A stretch of DNA of 64,000 nt, taken from Bog-793 sp035625025. GTDB lineage: Bacteria; Actinomycetota; Acidimicrobiia; Acidimicrobiales; Bog-793. Both the position numbers and the translations under genes were made by a program. Numbering within the stretch: position 1 is the first letter of the stretch; each line of letters starts with the position of its first letter. The notes beneath the pieces were generated by a model that saw nothing but the letters and a program-made list of their open reading frames with translations, had not been told where the DNA came from and did not search any database. The stretch spans positions 1 to 64,000 of the forward strand of contig DASPQJ010000030.1 in NCBI GenBank assembly GCA_035625025.1, given 5' to 3'. Positions 8,334 through 17,678 of the stretch are shown piece by piece.

Positions 8334-9934
8334 GCACGCCGCGGCACACGTGGGTGCGGGCCCTTCGGCACTCGTTGCGCCTCCAGTGGCGGCAGGCCGC
8401 GACGTGGACCGCAGTGTTCGCGGTCACGGGTGTGGGAACCGCCGAGGCATTCAAATCGGCGTATCCGTCCGCGGCCTCGCGCCTGGCTCTCTTCCGCAGC
8501 GTCCGGGACAACTACGGCCTTCAGGGGCTCTACGGCGTGGCCCGTCGCATCGACACAGTCGGTGGTTTCACGACCTGGCGCATCACCTGGATGCTCGGTC
8601 TGCTCGCCGGTGCGTGGGGCCTGTTGTCGAGCACGCGGATCCTACGAGGTGAGGAACAGGACGGACGGCGTGAACTCGTCCTGTCCGGCGTGATCACGGC
8701 GCGCGGCGCCCTCCTCGCTGATGCAGCCGCGCTCGCGGCGTTGCTTATCGGCAGCTTCGTCCTGTATGGGACAGCGCTCGTCGCCGTCGGGCTGCCGGTG
8801 ACGGGCGCGTTCGTCGTCGCTGGTGGAACCCTCGCCGTGGGTGCGCTCTTCGCCGGCGTCGGCGCCGTGACGTCGCAGCTCTTCGCCGACCGGCGCCATG
8901 CACTGGCATCGGCGGGCGCGTTGCTCGGCGTCTCATTTCTCGTTCGCGTCGCCGCCGACGGAACCCGCACTCTCGGATGGGTGCGGTGGATAACACCGCT
9001 CGGCTGGCTCGAGAACACCAGGCCGTTCGCGGGGACGAACCCGGCCGCCGGGCTCCCGCTCCTCGGCGGAGCGGTCGTGTTCCTGGCTGTGGCCTCGGGG
9101 CTCGTCGTCGTTCGGGACCTCGGAAGCGGGCTCCTCGTCGAACGCGACAGGATTCGTGTCCGCGCGCGCCTGCTCGGGGGAACGGTCGGATTCACCGTGC
9201 TGACGGCGCGCGGGGCGGTCGTTGCCTGGTCGGCCGGAATCGGCTTGTACACGTTCGTCCTCGGACTTCTCACCAAGGACGTGACGAACGTCATCCGTCA
9301 GCAGGCGTCCGTGCACTCGCTGCTGGGGCGCCTCGGGATCGCGAGCTTCACCCGGCCTGAGGATCTGCTCGGGCTGATGTTCGTCTTTGCCGCGCTACCG
9401 ATCGCGCTCTTTGCGGTAAGCCAGGTGAGCTCGGCCCGTGAAGAGGAGGCGAGCGGACGAGTAGACGCGATCCTCGTTCGCACCGTCGGGAGGAGTCGTT
9501 GGATGCTTACCCGCCTTGTCGCTTCGGTCGTTGGTGTGGCGCTCGTCGCGGTCGTATCCGGCGTGCTGGCCTGGGCCGGCGCCGCGATGCACGACACCGG
9601 CGTCCCGCTCCCATCGATGCTCACGGCTGCGATCAACTGCGTTCCAGCGGCGGTGCTCTTCCTCGGCGTCGGTGCCGCCGCCTTCGGGATCGTCCCGCGC
9701 TACGCCCCGGGGGTGGGCGTCGGGGTCGTCGTCGTTTCCTACCTCCTTGAACTCGTCGGAGCGCTCACGAAGGCTCCCGGCTGGGTGCTCGACCTGTCGG
9801 CGTTCCACCACGTCGCCCCGTCACCAGCGGCTCCCGTCGGCGTCACCGCGGCGGTGGTCATGACGACGATCGGTCTCGCAGGTGTTGCAATCGGCACGGT
9901 GGCATTCCGCCGACGCGATGTCGCGGCGGCCTGA
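8330..9934 (+). CDS. ABC-2 type transporter permease
   Basis: Integral membrane protein of 534 residues with about twelve hydrophobic segments in two similar halves (roughly 20-275 and 290-530), resembling polyketide/antibiotic exporter permeases. Each half has a long first segment and a cytosolic loop with an EEQDGRRELVLSG- or EEEASGRVDAILV-type sequence, the hallmark of this two-repeat family. It starts with GTG inside the end of the ATPase gene. It forms the membrane channel of the exporter with that ATPase. Which compound is exported cannot be inferred. Confidence 0.88.
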   Translation: MSTPRHTWVRALRHSLRLQWRQAATWTAVFAVTGVGTAEAFKSAYPSAASRLALFRSVRDNYGLQGLYGVARRIDTVGGFTTWRITWMLGLLAGAWGLLSSTRILRGEEQDGRRELVLSGVITARGALLADAAALAALLIGSFVLYGTALVAVGLPVTGAFVVAGGTLAVGALFAGVGAVTSQLFADRRHALASAGALLGVSFLVRVAADGTRTLGWVRWITPLGWLENTRPFAGTNPAAGLPLLGGAVVFLAVASGLVVVRDLGSGLLVERDRIRVRARLLGGTVGFTVLTARGAVVAWSAGIGLYTFVLGLLTKDVTNVIRQQASVHSLLGRLGIASFTRPEDLLGLMFVFAALPIALFAVSQVSSAREEEASGRVDAILVRTVGRSRWMLTRLVASVVGVALVAVVSGVLAWAGAAMHDTGVPLPSMLTAAINCVPAAVLFLGVGAAAFGIVPRYAPGVGVGVVVVSYLLELVGALTKAPGWVLDLSAFHHVAPSPAAPVGVTAAVVMTTIGLAGVAIGTVAFRRRDVAAA

Positions 9935-10201
9935 AAGGCGCTGCTCCCGCGTCGCCGTCGAGTTCGGTATTCCCTGAGTCGGAGGCCGTGATGAGGTCTT
10001 GTCGCAGGGCGCGGATCGAGCTCGAAAGGTCCCAGGCGCATCGACAGAACCCGCGGACACCACGGTTTGCAGCGCACGCGGGGGCACTACGATGACCGCG
10101 TCTGGTGGCGCCGGGCGGTTGGTCGGGCGGCCCAACGAGATCGACGCCCACCGGGCACCGATGGCACCCGAGGGCTGAAGAGCCTTCGGACGAGGAGGAA
10201 C

Positions 10202-10684
10202 ATGTCAAGCGTTGATGCGAGCATCGACATCGGGATCCCTGCCGACAAGCGCGAGGAGATCGTGCGGGGGCTGTCGGCGGTTCTCGGCGACACCTACACC
10301 CTGTACCTGAAGACGCACAACTACCACTGGAACGTGACCGGTCCGATGTTCGAGACCCTCCATCTCATGTTCGAGACCGAGTACAACGAGCTCGCGCTGG
10401 CCGTCGACGAGATCGCCGAGCGCATCCGGGCCCTCGGCGCGGCCGCTCCCGCCACCTTCCGCGAGTTCGCGCAGCTCTCCTCGATCTCCGAGGACACCGA
10501 CTCGCCGGACGCGACCGAGATGATTCGGCGTCTCGTTGCTGGGCAGGAAGCGGTGGTGCGCACGGCCCGCACCGCATTCGCCGTCGCCGAGAAGGCAAAC
10601 GACCAGCCGACGGCCGATCTGCTGACGCGGCGCATGCAGATCCACGAGAAGACGGCCTGGATGCTGAGGAGCCTGCTCGCGTAG
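10202..10684 (+). CDS. dps: Dps-family DNA-binding ferritin-like protein
   Basis: Mini-ferritin of 160 residues that stores iron and protects DNA in stress. The inter-subunit ferroxidase ligands appear with the canonical spacing: His42 in NYHWNV, His54 in LHLMFE, Asp69 and Glu73 in VDEIAER. The start at 10202 is preceded by GAGGAGG three bases away; upstream in-frame codons are arginine-rich and look non-coding. The gene is monocistronic. The short N-terminal extension has few lysines, so DNA binding is uncertain while ferroxidase activity is likely. Confidence 0.95.
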   Translation: MSSVDASIDIGIPADKREEIVRGLSAVLGDTYTLYLKTHNYHWNVTGPMFETLHLMFETEYNELALAVDEIAERIRALGAAAPATFREFAQLSSISEDTDSPDATEMIRRLVAGQEAVVRTARTAFAVAEKANDQPTADLLTRRMQIHEKTAWMLRSLLA

Positions 10685-10798
10685 GCGACCCGCGAGTGGT
10701 GCCGGGCCGCACCCGCGGTGACGAGGCCTGTCGCCGAGCCGCTCGCCTCCACCGCGCCGACGTTGCCGTTCACGCCGCGACTGGCGCGGACTTCTCGG

Positions 10799-11596
10799 CT
10801 AGCGCTTGGGGGCGATCGAAAGCGGGGGCACCGTCGTCGCCGGCAGCGTCACCGGACCGCTGCCGCCCCCGCGGGGGATGGTCGTCGTGGTCGTCGTCGG
10901 GACCCTGCCCTTTACCAGGTGGAGCAGGACCTCGAGCGTGCCCTGGTTGGCCGTCGTGACGAACCCGCCGACGCTCGGGTTCTGGATGTGCCAGTCGGCG
11001 AAGATGACGGTCGCGTCGGCGAGCACGTAGATCGAGCTGCCCGATCGCTTGGCGCTGATCTTCACCCGCAACGCGTGCGTGACGCCGTGCATCGTCAGCT
11101 TGCCCTCGGCCCGGGTCGCGACGACCGTATCCGGCGCGGGCGGCCGCCCGAACGAGATCGGCGATGTGAGCGTGAACGTGGCGGTCGGCCAGCGGGCGAT
11201 GTCCATGATCCGGCCGTCGAAAGCGGCGTTGCGCTCGCTCTGGTCGCTGACAACCGTGGCGAGCGGAACGCTGAAGCGTGCCGACCGGAGGACGTTCCCG
11301 TCGAGGACGAGCGCACCGGAGACGTCGGACGTGCGGCCGACCGCAGTCGCGCTCTGGCCGAGCAGCACCTCCTGCACGCGATAGCCGGCCTTCGACCCCG
11401 AGGTGACGTTCCAGGTTCCGCTGAGCGGGACCCGGGGCGCGGAAGACGGGGTCGTTCCTTCTGATTTCGGTAGAGCGAGTTTTGGTTTCGGAGGACCCTC
11501 GATGAAGTGGATGAAGACGTAAGGGCCGCCGACCACGAGCGCGACGACGAGGATCAAGCTGGCCGCCAACCAGCGGATCCAACGGTGCCGCGCCAT
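10799..11596 (-). CDS. Membrane-anchored YceI-domain protein
   Basis: Protein of 265 residues with an N-terminal transmembrane anchor (about residues 8-30, WLAASLILVVALVVGGPYVF) followed by a YceI lipocalin-like domain that in relatives binds polyisoprenoids. Seen features are GTWNVTSGSKAGYRVQE at the start of the domain, a central GRIMDIARWPTATF and the ISFG/ GKLTMHGVTH segments. A C-terminal tail rich in threonine and proline follows. The domain should face outside the membrane. The start at 11596 was preferred to a GTG at 11632, which only adds basic and prolyl residues. It converges with dps. Confidence 0.88.
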   Translation of the reverse strand: MARHRWIRWLAASLILVVALVVGGPYVFIHFIEGPPKPKLALPKSEGTTPSSAPRVPLSGTWNVTSGSKAGYRVQEVLLGQSATAVGRTSDVSGALVLDGNVLRSARFSVPLATVVSDQSERNAAFDGRIMDIARWPTATFTLTSPISFGRPPAPDTVVATRAEGKLTMHGVTHALRVKISAKRSGSSIYVLADATVIFADWHIQNPSVGGFVTTANQGTLEVLLHLVKGRVPTTTTTTIPRGGGSGPVTLPATTVPPLSIAPKR

Positions 11597-11835
11597 CAGT
11601 CGGCCCGCTCGCGGCGGCGCGGGCCACGCCACTCCGCTCGATGTATCACGGGTGCGACGCTACAGAAGACGACGTGGGTGGAAGCACACCATGAAATACG
11701 GTGCGCAGGCCGGTTTGGATCGGATGACGCCCGATGGCGCGATCGCCCGCGACCCTTGTGGCGCGGTCTCGTGAGCAGCGCATTCGGGAGCCGCCGGGGA
11801 AGCCGGGAGACCGTAGGATCACGTCCGGTGGACAG

Positions 11836-12822
11836 ATGATCCCCGATCGCTACGCGCTGCGCGGCACGGCTGTCACGATCCCATTGCTCGGCGTGGGGAC
11901 CTGGGCGTGGGGGGATCGTTCCACTTGGGGAATGGGCGGTTACGACCCCGCACTCACGCGTGAGTCGATTCAAGAGGCATGGGACGCTTCGATCGACGCC
12001 GGAGCCACGTTATTCGACACCGCTGAGGCCTACGGCCGAGGCGAGAGCGAGCGTCTCATCGGCACGATGCTGTCACGGGACCCCCAACGGGCCGCGTCCG
12101 TCGTCATCGCGACCAAGTTCCTGCCATACCCGTGGAAGCTGCAAGTTCGCAGCGCCCTGTGGAGGTCCCTTCGAGCTTCTCTCGACCGTCTTGGCCTGGC
12201 GGCGATTGACCTCTATCAGATCCATGGTCCGATCAGCCTTCGCTCGCACGCCGCGCTGGCCGACGCCCTGGCAGCCGCCCACGAGAGGGGCCTGGTGAAG
12301 GCAGTAGGCGTGTCGAACTACTCCGCGAGGGAAACTCGCTCTATGGCCTTGGAACTGAGCAATCGCGACCTGCGACTCGCCACCAACCAGATCGAGTTCT
12401 CGTTGCTGCGACGTTCCCCTGAGACGAGTGGCCTGCTCGCGGCGTGCAAGGAATTAGGTGTCGTGCCGATCGCGTACTCGCCACTCGGTCAAGGACGACT
12501 CACCGGCAAGTACTCGGTTTCCCATCCTCCCCCCCGAGGAAGGAGCTTCGGCAATTACCCGATGGCAGTGGTCGACGGCGTCGTCGCCGAACTTCGACGT
12601 GTCGGAGAGAAGCACGGGGGGAAGTCGCCGGCCCAGGTCGCTCTGAACTGGGTGATCGCGAAGGGCGCGGTTCCGATTCCCGGGGCTAAGAATCGACTTC
12701 AGGCCCGGGAAAACGCCGGAACACTCGGTTGGAGCATCGACGACGAGGATCTCGCTCGGCTTGACGGAGTCGCCATGGTGGGCGTGCGCCGCATCCAGGC
12801 ACGGATCTGGCAACACGGCTGA
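11836..12822 (+). CDS. Aldo/keto reductase
   Basis: NADPH-dependent oxidoreductase of 328 residues with a TIM-barrel fold. The catalytic tetrad is in place: Asp61 and Tyr66 in FDTAEAYGRGE, Lys94 in IATKF and His130 in YQIHGP. The C-terminal cofactor stretch VPIPGAKNRLQARENAGTLG is typical of the group that includes plant-type and YajO-like reductases. The start at 11836 (MIPDRY) was chosen over 11734, which would add 34 non-conserved residues. Substrate unknown. Confidence 0.92.
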   Translation: MIPDRYALRGTAVTIPLLGVGTWAWGDRSTWGMGGYDPALTRESIQEAWDASIDAGATLFDTAEAYGRGESERLIGTMLSRDPQRAASVVIATKFLPYPWKLQVRSALWRSLRASLDRLGLAAIDLYQIHGPISLRSHAALADALAAAHERGLVKAVGVSNYSARETRSMALELSNRDLRLATNQIEFSLLRRSPETSGLLAACKELGVVPIAYSPLGQGRLTGKYSVSHPPPRGRSFGNYPMAVVDGVVAELRRVGEKHGGKSPAQVALNWVIAKGAVPIPGAKNRLQARENAGTLGWSIDDEDLARLDGVAMVGVRRIQARIWQHG

Positions 12823-13432
12823 CGCCGAGAGCACCGATGGGACGGATCCGGGGAGAAAGCGCCCGCCCGAACCGTCCCACGTGATCACAGGGGTAGGAGA
12901 TAGAGGCCGCCGAAACGCGACAAGCCTGGATCGCATCTTGGCTCCCTTTCCCTGGGGTTGCCCCCGCCAACCCGGGGCCGGTGAACACCCCAGCTCGGAC
13001 AACCAGCCTCCGGTGGTTGCTGTCCGTTACAGGTCCTGGTAGGGGCGCGAGTACCGAACGTGGCGGCGCGTCAGCGAACGGCCGGCGGACTTCGGGGCGG
13101 AGGCGGAGTGGACAGGCGGAATCGAGTTCTGCCTTTCACATCGTCCTCTCACCAGGGTCACGTGTGATTGCATTGCCGGGGCTCTCGGCCCCGGACCCCC
13201 AAGAGCCCGCCTTGCTGCGACAATCGCGTGCCGTCCTCGATTGGCATGCCAGGTTCGCGACTCTCATTGTCTGAAGCGCAGCCGTCGATTCGCCGTCTTC
13301 CCCACTAGCATTTCACTTCGTGATCGCGCGCCAAATGATCACGAATCTCGTCAGACACATCTGATCGCGAGCCCGCATCTGGTTTTCGATATAGGTGCCC
13401 GACGAGGGACACTTCATTTCCCTTGATCGGGA
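12823..13432. other. 610-bp stretch with no recognisable gene
   Basis: No frame gives a protein with family features, and base composition becomes less GC-rich toward 13260-13420. A small perfect hairpin (CCGGGGC, loop TCTCG, GCCCCGG) lies at 13176-13194 without a T-tract. The end of the stretch should contain the promoter of the repeat protein gene. Confidence 0.55.
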
Positions 13433-14881
13433 ATGGTCATGCGTCGGATCTTCGCTCCACTGTTGGTCGCGTTTCTCGTCGTCGGTGCGTCAGCGGCGGC
13501 GGTGTCCTCCGCAGGACCACCGGGCGCCGACATCACCCGGGGAACACCGAGCGAAGTCGCCGGATCGCTCAACATCGGCGGTGACGCGCACATCTCTTCG
13601 ATCTCGTGCCCCTCGGACGGGAACTGTGTTGCCGGTGGGGACTATCTAGACGGTTCCAAGCACGAACAGGCCTTCGTTGTCGACGAGGTCAACGGCGTCT
13701 GGAAACCGGCAAGCGAGGTCGCCGGGCTGTTCAACACCGGCGGCCACGCGCAGATCAATTCGATCTCGTGCCCCTCGGACGGCGACTGCATCGCTGCTGG
13801 GTCCTACAGCGAAGGCCCCGGGCAATTCCAAGCCTTCGTCGTCGACGAGGTCGGAGGCGTCTGGAAACCGGCGGGCAAGGTTGCCGCCTCGCTCAACACC
13901 GCTGGTCTAGCCGCGACTCAATCGGTCTCCTGCCCCTCGGACGGGAACTGTGTTGCCGGTGGGTCCTACAGAGACGGCTCCCAGCACTTCCAGGCCTTTC
14001 TCGTCGACGAGGTCGAAGGCGTCTGGAAACCGCCACGCGAGGTCGCCGGATCGCTCAACGCCGGTGGCTACGCGCAGATCAACTCGGTCTCGTGCCCCTC
14101 GGACGGGAACTGCGGCGCCGGTGGGTACTACACCGACGGCTTCAAGCACCAACAGGCCTTCTTCGTCGACGAGGTCGGAGGCGTCTGGAAATCGCCACGC
14201 GAGATCGCCGGATCGCTCAACGCTGGCAGCTACGCGCAGATCAACTCGGTCTCGTGCCCCTCCGACGACAACTGCGGCGCCGCTGGGTCCTTTACCGACA
14301 GCTTCGGACACTCCCAGGCCTTTGTCGTCGACGAGGTCGGGGGCGTCTGGAAACCGGCGCGCGAAGTCGCCGGATCGCTCAACACCGGCGGTATCGCGGG
14401 GATCTCCTCGGTCTCGTGCCCCTCGGACGGCAACTGCGTCGTGGGTGGGTCCTATAGAGACGGCTCCGGGCACTTCCAAGCCTTCGTCGTCGACGAAGTT
14501 GAAGACGTCTGGACACCGTCACGTGAAATCGCCGGATCGCTCAACACCGGCGGCTACGCGCAGATCAACTCGGTCTCGTGTCCCCCGGACGGCGACTGCG
14601 TCGTCGGTGGGTCCGCCACCGACGGCTCAGGGCACACCCAGGCCTTCGTCGTCGACAAGATCGGAGACGTCTGGAAACCGGCGCGCGAAGTCGCCCGATC
14701 GCTCAACACCGGCGATGACGCGTGGACCCAATCGATCTCGTGTCCCCCGGACGGCAATTGCGTCGCCGGTGGCTACTACACCGACAGCTCCAACCACCAA
14801 CAGGCCTTTGTCGTCAATGATGGACGGTCGCTCCCTCCTGCACCGTCACCTTCCGCCCCAACGTCGGGACGGGGACCATGA
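13433..14881 (+). CDS. Secreted protein with eight 54-residue repeats (C-terminus frameshifted)
   Basis: Exported protein of 482 residues as it stands. A signal peptide (about residues 1-27, core LLVAFLVVGASAAAV) precedes eight tandem repeats of 54 residues. Each runs EVAGSLNTGG...INSVSCPSDGNCVAGG...AFVVDEVGGVWKP, with two cysteines six positions apart (SCPSDGNC). The regular length suggests a beta-propeller or beta-solenoid, a guess from pattern. After the last repeat the frame reads a short proline/serine tail to a TGA, but neighbouring frames encode a Listeria-Bacteroides (InlB B-repeat) domain, so the gene probably once ended at 15064. ATG 13433 and ATG 13439 are both possible starts; no strong Shine-Dalgarno is present. 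Confidence 0.8.
   Translation: MVMRRIFAPLLVAFLVVGASAAAVSSAGPPGADITRGTPSEVAGSLNIGGDAHISSISCPSDGNCVAGGDYLDGSKHEQAFVVDEVNGVWKPASEVAGLFNTGGHAQINSISCPSDGDCIAAGSYSEGPGQFQAFVVDEVGGVWKPAGKVAASLNTAGLAATQSVSCPSDGNCVAGGSYRDGSQHFQAFLVDEVEGVWKPPREVAGSLNAGGYAQINSVSCPSDGNCGAGGYYTDGFKHQQAFFVDEVGGVWKSPREIAGSLNAGSYAQINSVSCPSDDNCGAAGSFTDSFGHSQAFVVDEVGGVWKPAREVAGSLNTGGIAGISSVSCPSDGNCVVGGSYRDGSGHFQAFVVDEVEDVWTPSREIAGSLNTGGYAQINSVSCPPDGDCVVGGSATDGSGHTQAFVVDKIGDVWKPAREVARSLNTGDDAWTQSISCPPDGNCVAGGYYTDSSNHQQAFVVNDGRSLPPAPSPSAPTSGRGP
13553..14818 (+). repeat. Eight tandem 162-bp coding repeats
   Basis: Starting at the GAA codon in the first EVAG block, the DNA repeats about every 162 bases up to the end of the eighth unit, with an almost invariant core around TCGTGCCCCTCGGACGG. 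The copies are diverged at the DNA level but keep the Cys-x5-Cys core and the FVVDEV block, which implies selection on the protein. Confidence 0.85.
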
Positions 14882-15064
14882 GCGCCGAGCCCCACACCTC
14901 GGGCGTTGCCGAGGCGCTCAGGGCCAATGCCTTCCCGCGCACCGGCTGCGCCTTCGCCGACTGGAGCACGAGGACCAACGGCTCGGGTACCGCCTACAAC
15001 AAACCGCGGGAGGATCACGATCGACGCCTCCCTTTCCTTCTACGCCCGCTGGCACGCCGTCTGA
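14818..15064 (+). pseudogene. Frameshifted InlB B-repeat (Listeria-Bacteroides) domain of the upstream gene
   Basis: Frame +1 relative to base 1 reads CTVTFRPNVGTGTMSAE, then VAEALRANAFPRTG and FADWSTRTNGSGTAYN between 14821 and 15000. The following ITIDASLSFYARWHAV ends at a TGA at 15062-15064 in the original frame of the repeat protein. Together they form one InlB B-repeat domain, a common C-terminal adhesin module. One missing base after AAT near 14818 and one extra A in the AAA at 15001-15003 would explain both changes and restore a protein of about 543 residues. Whether this is real decay or a consensus error cannot be told here. Confidence 0.75.
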
Positions 15065-15415
15065 CACGATGAACGCAACCGCGGCCGCGTATGGCGGCCA
15101 CGGATCAAGACGTGCCGCAATCGCCAGTCGGAGATTGCGGGCGATGAACCGCCGACACATACCCCTCGGCCGCTGACTTCCTTCAGTCGAGTTGGAGGCG
15201 GGCGCCCCCGATCGACGTCATTGATGCTCGCCAATCAATGAGGTGTTGCGACGATCAGTTGAGGACACACCGGTTAGGAGTCGCTCTGGAAGGAGGGCAC
15301 AGGCATCGGCCGACCCCAGATTGAGGGGGCAGCGATGGGAGAGACGGCTGAGAACCTGTCCGTGTTTGTTGCGTCTTGGCGGCCGCTATCTCTTATCCCC
15401 CCGCGCGATCACAGG
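15065..15415. other. Intergenic stretch between repeat protein and tRNA-Arg
   Basis: About 350 bases with no ORF that resembles a family and no clear terminator hairpin with a T-tract. Confidence 0.5.
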
Positions 15416-15488
15416 CGCCCCCGGCAGGACTCGAACCTGCGACACGCGGTTTAGGAAACCGCTGCTCTATCCCCTGAGCTACGGGGGC
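15416..15488 (-). tRNA. tRNA-Arg (anticodon CCT)
   Basis: On the minus strand GCCCCCG (5' end at 15488) pairs with CGGGGGC (15417-15423), with discriminator G at 15416. The D-arm GCTC...GAGC, the anticodon stem GCGGT/ACCGC with loop TTCCTAA (anticodon CCT, reading AGG) and the T-arm GCAGG-TTCGAGT-CCTGC are all present. CCA is not encoded. Confidence 0.96.
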
Positions 15489-15735
15489 GACGTCTCCGTT
15501 GATACGCCTGGTCCACGATTCTTATCGCTCGCGCCGGCCGCCCGTTCGACATCCCGATTGTCGCGGGCTGCCAAGAGCCGGGTCACAGCGGCGATCGGTG
15601 ATCTCCGCCAGGAACGTGTTTCCGAACGTCATCGAGCGAAGCCGTGGTCGAGCGTGCACAATGGCGGGATCGACCGGCGTCGGATTCGATGCGGGACACG
15701 CGCGCCCGACGCCACCTGTGAGAAAGGTGGAACAG

Positions 15736-16128
15736 ATGAAGGACTTCAAGGCGTTCCTTCTTCGGGGCAACGTCGTCGACCTCGCGATCGCGGTCGTCAT
15801 CGGCATCGCGTTCGGAGCGGTCATCACGGCATTCGTTCGGGACCTGATCACGCCGCTGATCGCAATACCCGGGAAGACGAACTTCGCGTCGCTCCATTTC
15901 ACCGTGAACAAGAGCACCTTCTTTTACGGTGACTTCGTCAACTACGTCGTCGCCTTCGTCATTCTCGCGGCCGTGATTTTCTTTCTGGTGGTCAGGCCAC
16001 TCAACGCAGTTATGGCGCGCCGCCAAGCCGGCACCGCTCCGACGACGAAGACCTGCGAGCACTGTGCCAGCACGATCCCTGTAGCCGCGCACGTCTGCGC
16101 GTTCTGTTCTCGCGACGTTTCCTCTTAA
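15736..16128 (+). CDS. mscL: Large-conductance mechanosensitive channel MscL with zinc-knuckle tail
   Basis: Inner-membrane channel of 130 residues that opens under osmotic downshock. The N-terminus MKDFKAFLLRGNVVDLAIAV is the classic MscL amphipathic segment running into TM1, and TM2 is NYVVAFVILAAVIFFLVV. In place of the usual charged C-terminal helix there is a tail with CEHC and CAFC pairs twelve residues apart, which looks like a zinc-binding knuckle. GAAAGGTGG lies five bases before the ATG; a far-upstream in-frame start would add 79 non-conserved residues. The tail might set oligomer stability or sense redox or zinc; that is inference. Confidence 0.94.
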   Translation: MKDFKAFLLRGNVVDLAIAVVIGIAFGAVITAFVRDLITPLIAIPGKTNFASLHFTVNKSTFFYGDFVNYVVAFVILAAVIFFLVVRPLNAVMARRQAGTAPTTKTCEHCASTIPVAAHVCAFCSRDVSS

Positions 16129-16373
16129 CGGGGCAATCCCAGATCATCTCGTCCAACGAAGGCGACCTTCTAGCGCGCTGACGAGGCCCGACCTTCTCTG
16201 ATGGACGTCCTAGCGGGCGCGGTGTCGCGTCCGCGCGCGCGAGCGGACGAGAAACTGTTGCGGCTTCATGTTCCTCAAGTCTCCAAGACAAGTTGAGAAC
16301 GGCTCGCTCTTGCCCGTCGTCTCATCCGACCCTGCGGATCCAGAACGCGATGGGCGGCGCAAACGAGGTCCAC

Positions 16374-17429
16374 CTATTCGGTAGACGGTTTTGCCTGGGA
16401 GATGACGGTTTTCGATGAGTCGATGACGATCTTCGCGGACTTAGCTGCTGTCGCTACCCGGCGGGCCGGCCGACCCGCCGCAAGTAGCGGATTGATGTTG
16501 CCGTTTGCCGCGTTGGCCGCGCCCCCCAGGTGGCCGACCGCGTAGCTGTCCTCGATCGAGGCCAGGATGCCAGCGGTGTCCACCGGGGTCGTGTCTTTTC
16601 GCGGGGAGGCCTTCAAAGCGTTGGAGACCACGATCGTCGGGATGTGTCCCCCGTCGGTGCCGTTGAACCCGGAGTCTTCGGTGTCGGACTCGTCCCATTC
16701 GATGATGATCTCGCCGCCGGATTTGTACCAGGCGGTGGATTGCACCTTGGGAACAAGCCTCGCCAAGAAGGCGTCTCCTTCTTGCACGGTGCCATCGTGC
16801 TCGTCGTCGATGAGGTTGGGCGTATACCAAACAAAATCCGGGGGGCGAGAAGAGTTGAGGTCACGCACGAGCGAAGTTGAGTCGGCGATGGGCATCTTCG
16901 TGGAGGGGAAGTACGCCCAGGGAAAGTGTCGGACGGCATACTCACCTGAGTCGCGGGAGGGGTCGGGCGGGAGGTCCTCGGCATAGGCCTTCTCGCTGAA
17001 CCCGGCCGCCGCCAACTGGTCGGCCAGGGTGGCGACCCTGGGAAAGGAGTGCGCTGACGGGGCGTCGTCATCGGTCACTCCTTGACTGGAGCCGGAGACC
17101 AAGACCAGGTAGTTGGGAAGCGACGGGTGGCCGAACGCGAAGCTCTGCGTGGCCAGGCCGTAGTGCTGCGCGAGCGCATTCGTGTAGGGCTGGTCCGCCT
17201 GCCCGATCACCTCGGAGTAGTTCTTGTTCTCCATCATGATGACCATGATGTGGGACGCGGAGCGGTGCCTCTCGGCCGTCGGACTGGGCAAGGTTGTGCG
17301 TGCAGCGCGGGATGAACCGCCGATGCTGTCGGGTGACAAGGGATTTCTCGTGGGAGCTGGTTCACTGCCACCGGAGAGAACAGCGATCGTCAGGAATGCG
17401 GCGCCGAAGCCGCGCCAGACCATCCCCAT
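16374..17429 (-). CDS. Secreted phosphoesterase (phospholipase C/acid phosphatase family)
   Basis: Exported hydrolase of 351 residues in the PF04185 phosphoesterase family. An N-terminal signal (about residues 4-22) is followed by HIMVIMMENKNYSEVIG, where the Glu-Asn pair marks the metal and nucleophile region of this family. GHPSLPNYL, a central EDLP and WDESDTEDSG carry further metal ligands, and GGHIPTIVVSN is the usual histidine-containing block. The substrate may be a phospholipid or a phosphomonoester. The last 50 residues are basic and low in conservation. No good ribosome site precedes the ATG. Confidence 0.87.
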   Translation of the reverse strand: MGMVWRGFGAAFLTIAVLSGGSEPAPTRNPLSPDSIGGSSRAARTTLPSPTAERHRSASHIMVIMMENKNYSEVIGQADQPYTNALAQHYGLATQSFAFGHPSLPNYLVLVSGSSQGVTDDDAPSAHSFPRVATLADQLAAAGFSEKAYAEDLPPDPSRDSGEYAVRHFPWAYFPSTKMPIADSTSLVRDLNSSRPPDFVWYTPNLIDDEHDGTVQEGDAFLARLVPKVQSTAWYKSGGEIIIEWDESDTEDSGFNGTDGGHIPTIVVSNALKASPRKDTTPVDTAGILASIEDSYAVGHLGGAANAANGNINPLLAAGRPARRVATAAKSAKIVIDSSKTVISQAKPSTE

Positions 17430-17678
17430 ATCCAGAAGCTAGCGACTCCTTGGGGTCGATTTCTCGTCACGGCACCCAGCTGGTGAGTGGGCTGACCGTG
17501 ATGCTCGCGCTCACCGAGAAGGTCGAATTCTGTACGCAGATCGGGTTCACGCGGCGCGAGCGTGACCTCGCCGACGCACCCGGGGCGCGACGTGGTGATC
17601 GTGCGGGACCGACGCTGGAGCGGGAATGGCTCGAGAGAAGGTCGGCGGCGCTCAGCTGGTCGCCCTGCCCGGCGCGAT

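Noticed and set aside
13553..14818. Regular repeats that might suggest a CRISPR array
   Set aside because: The unit is 162 bases, in frame and encodes similar protein copies; no short identical repeats with unique spacers exist.
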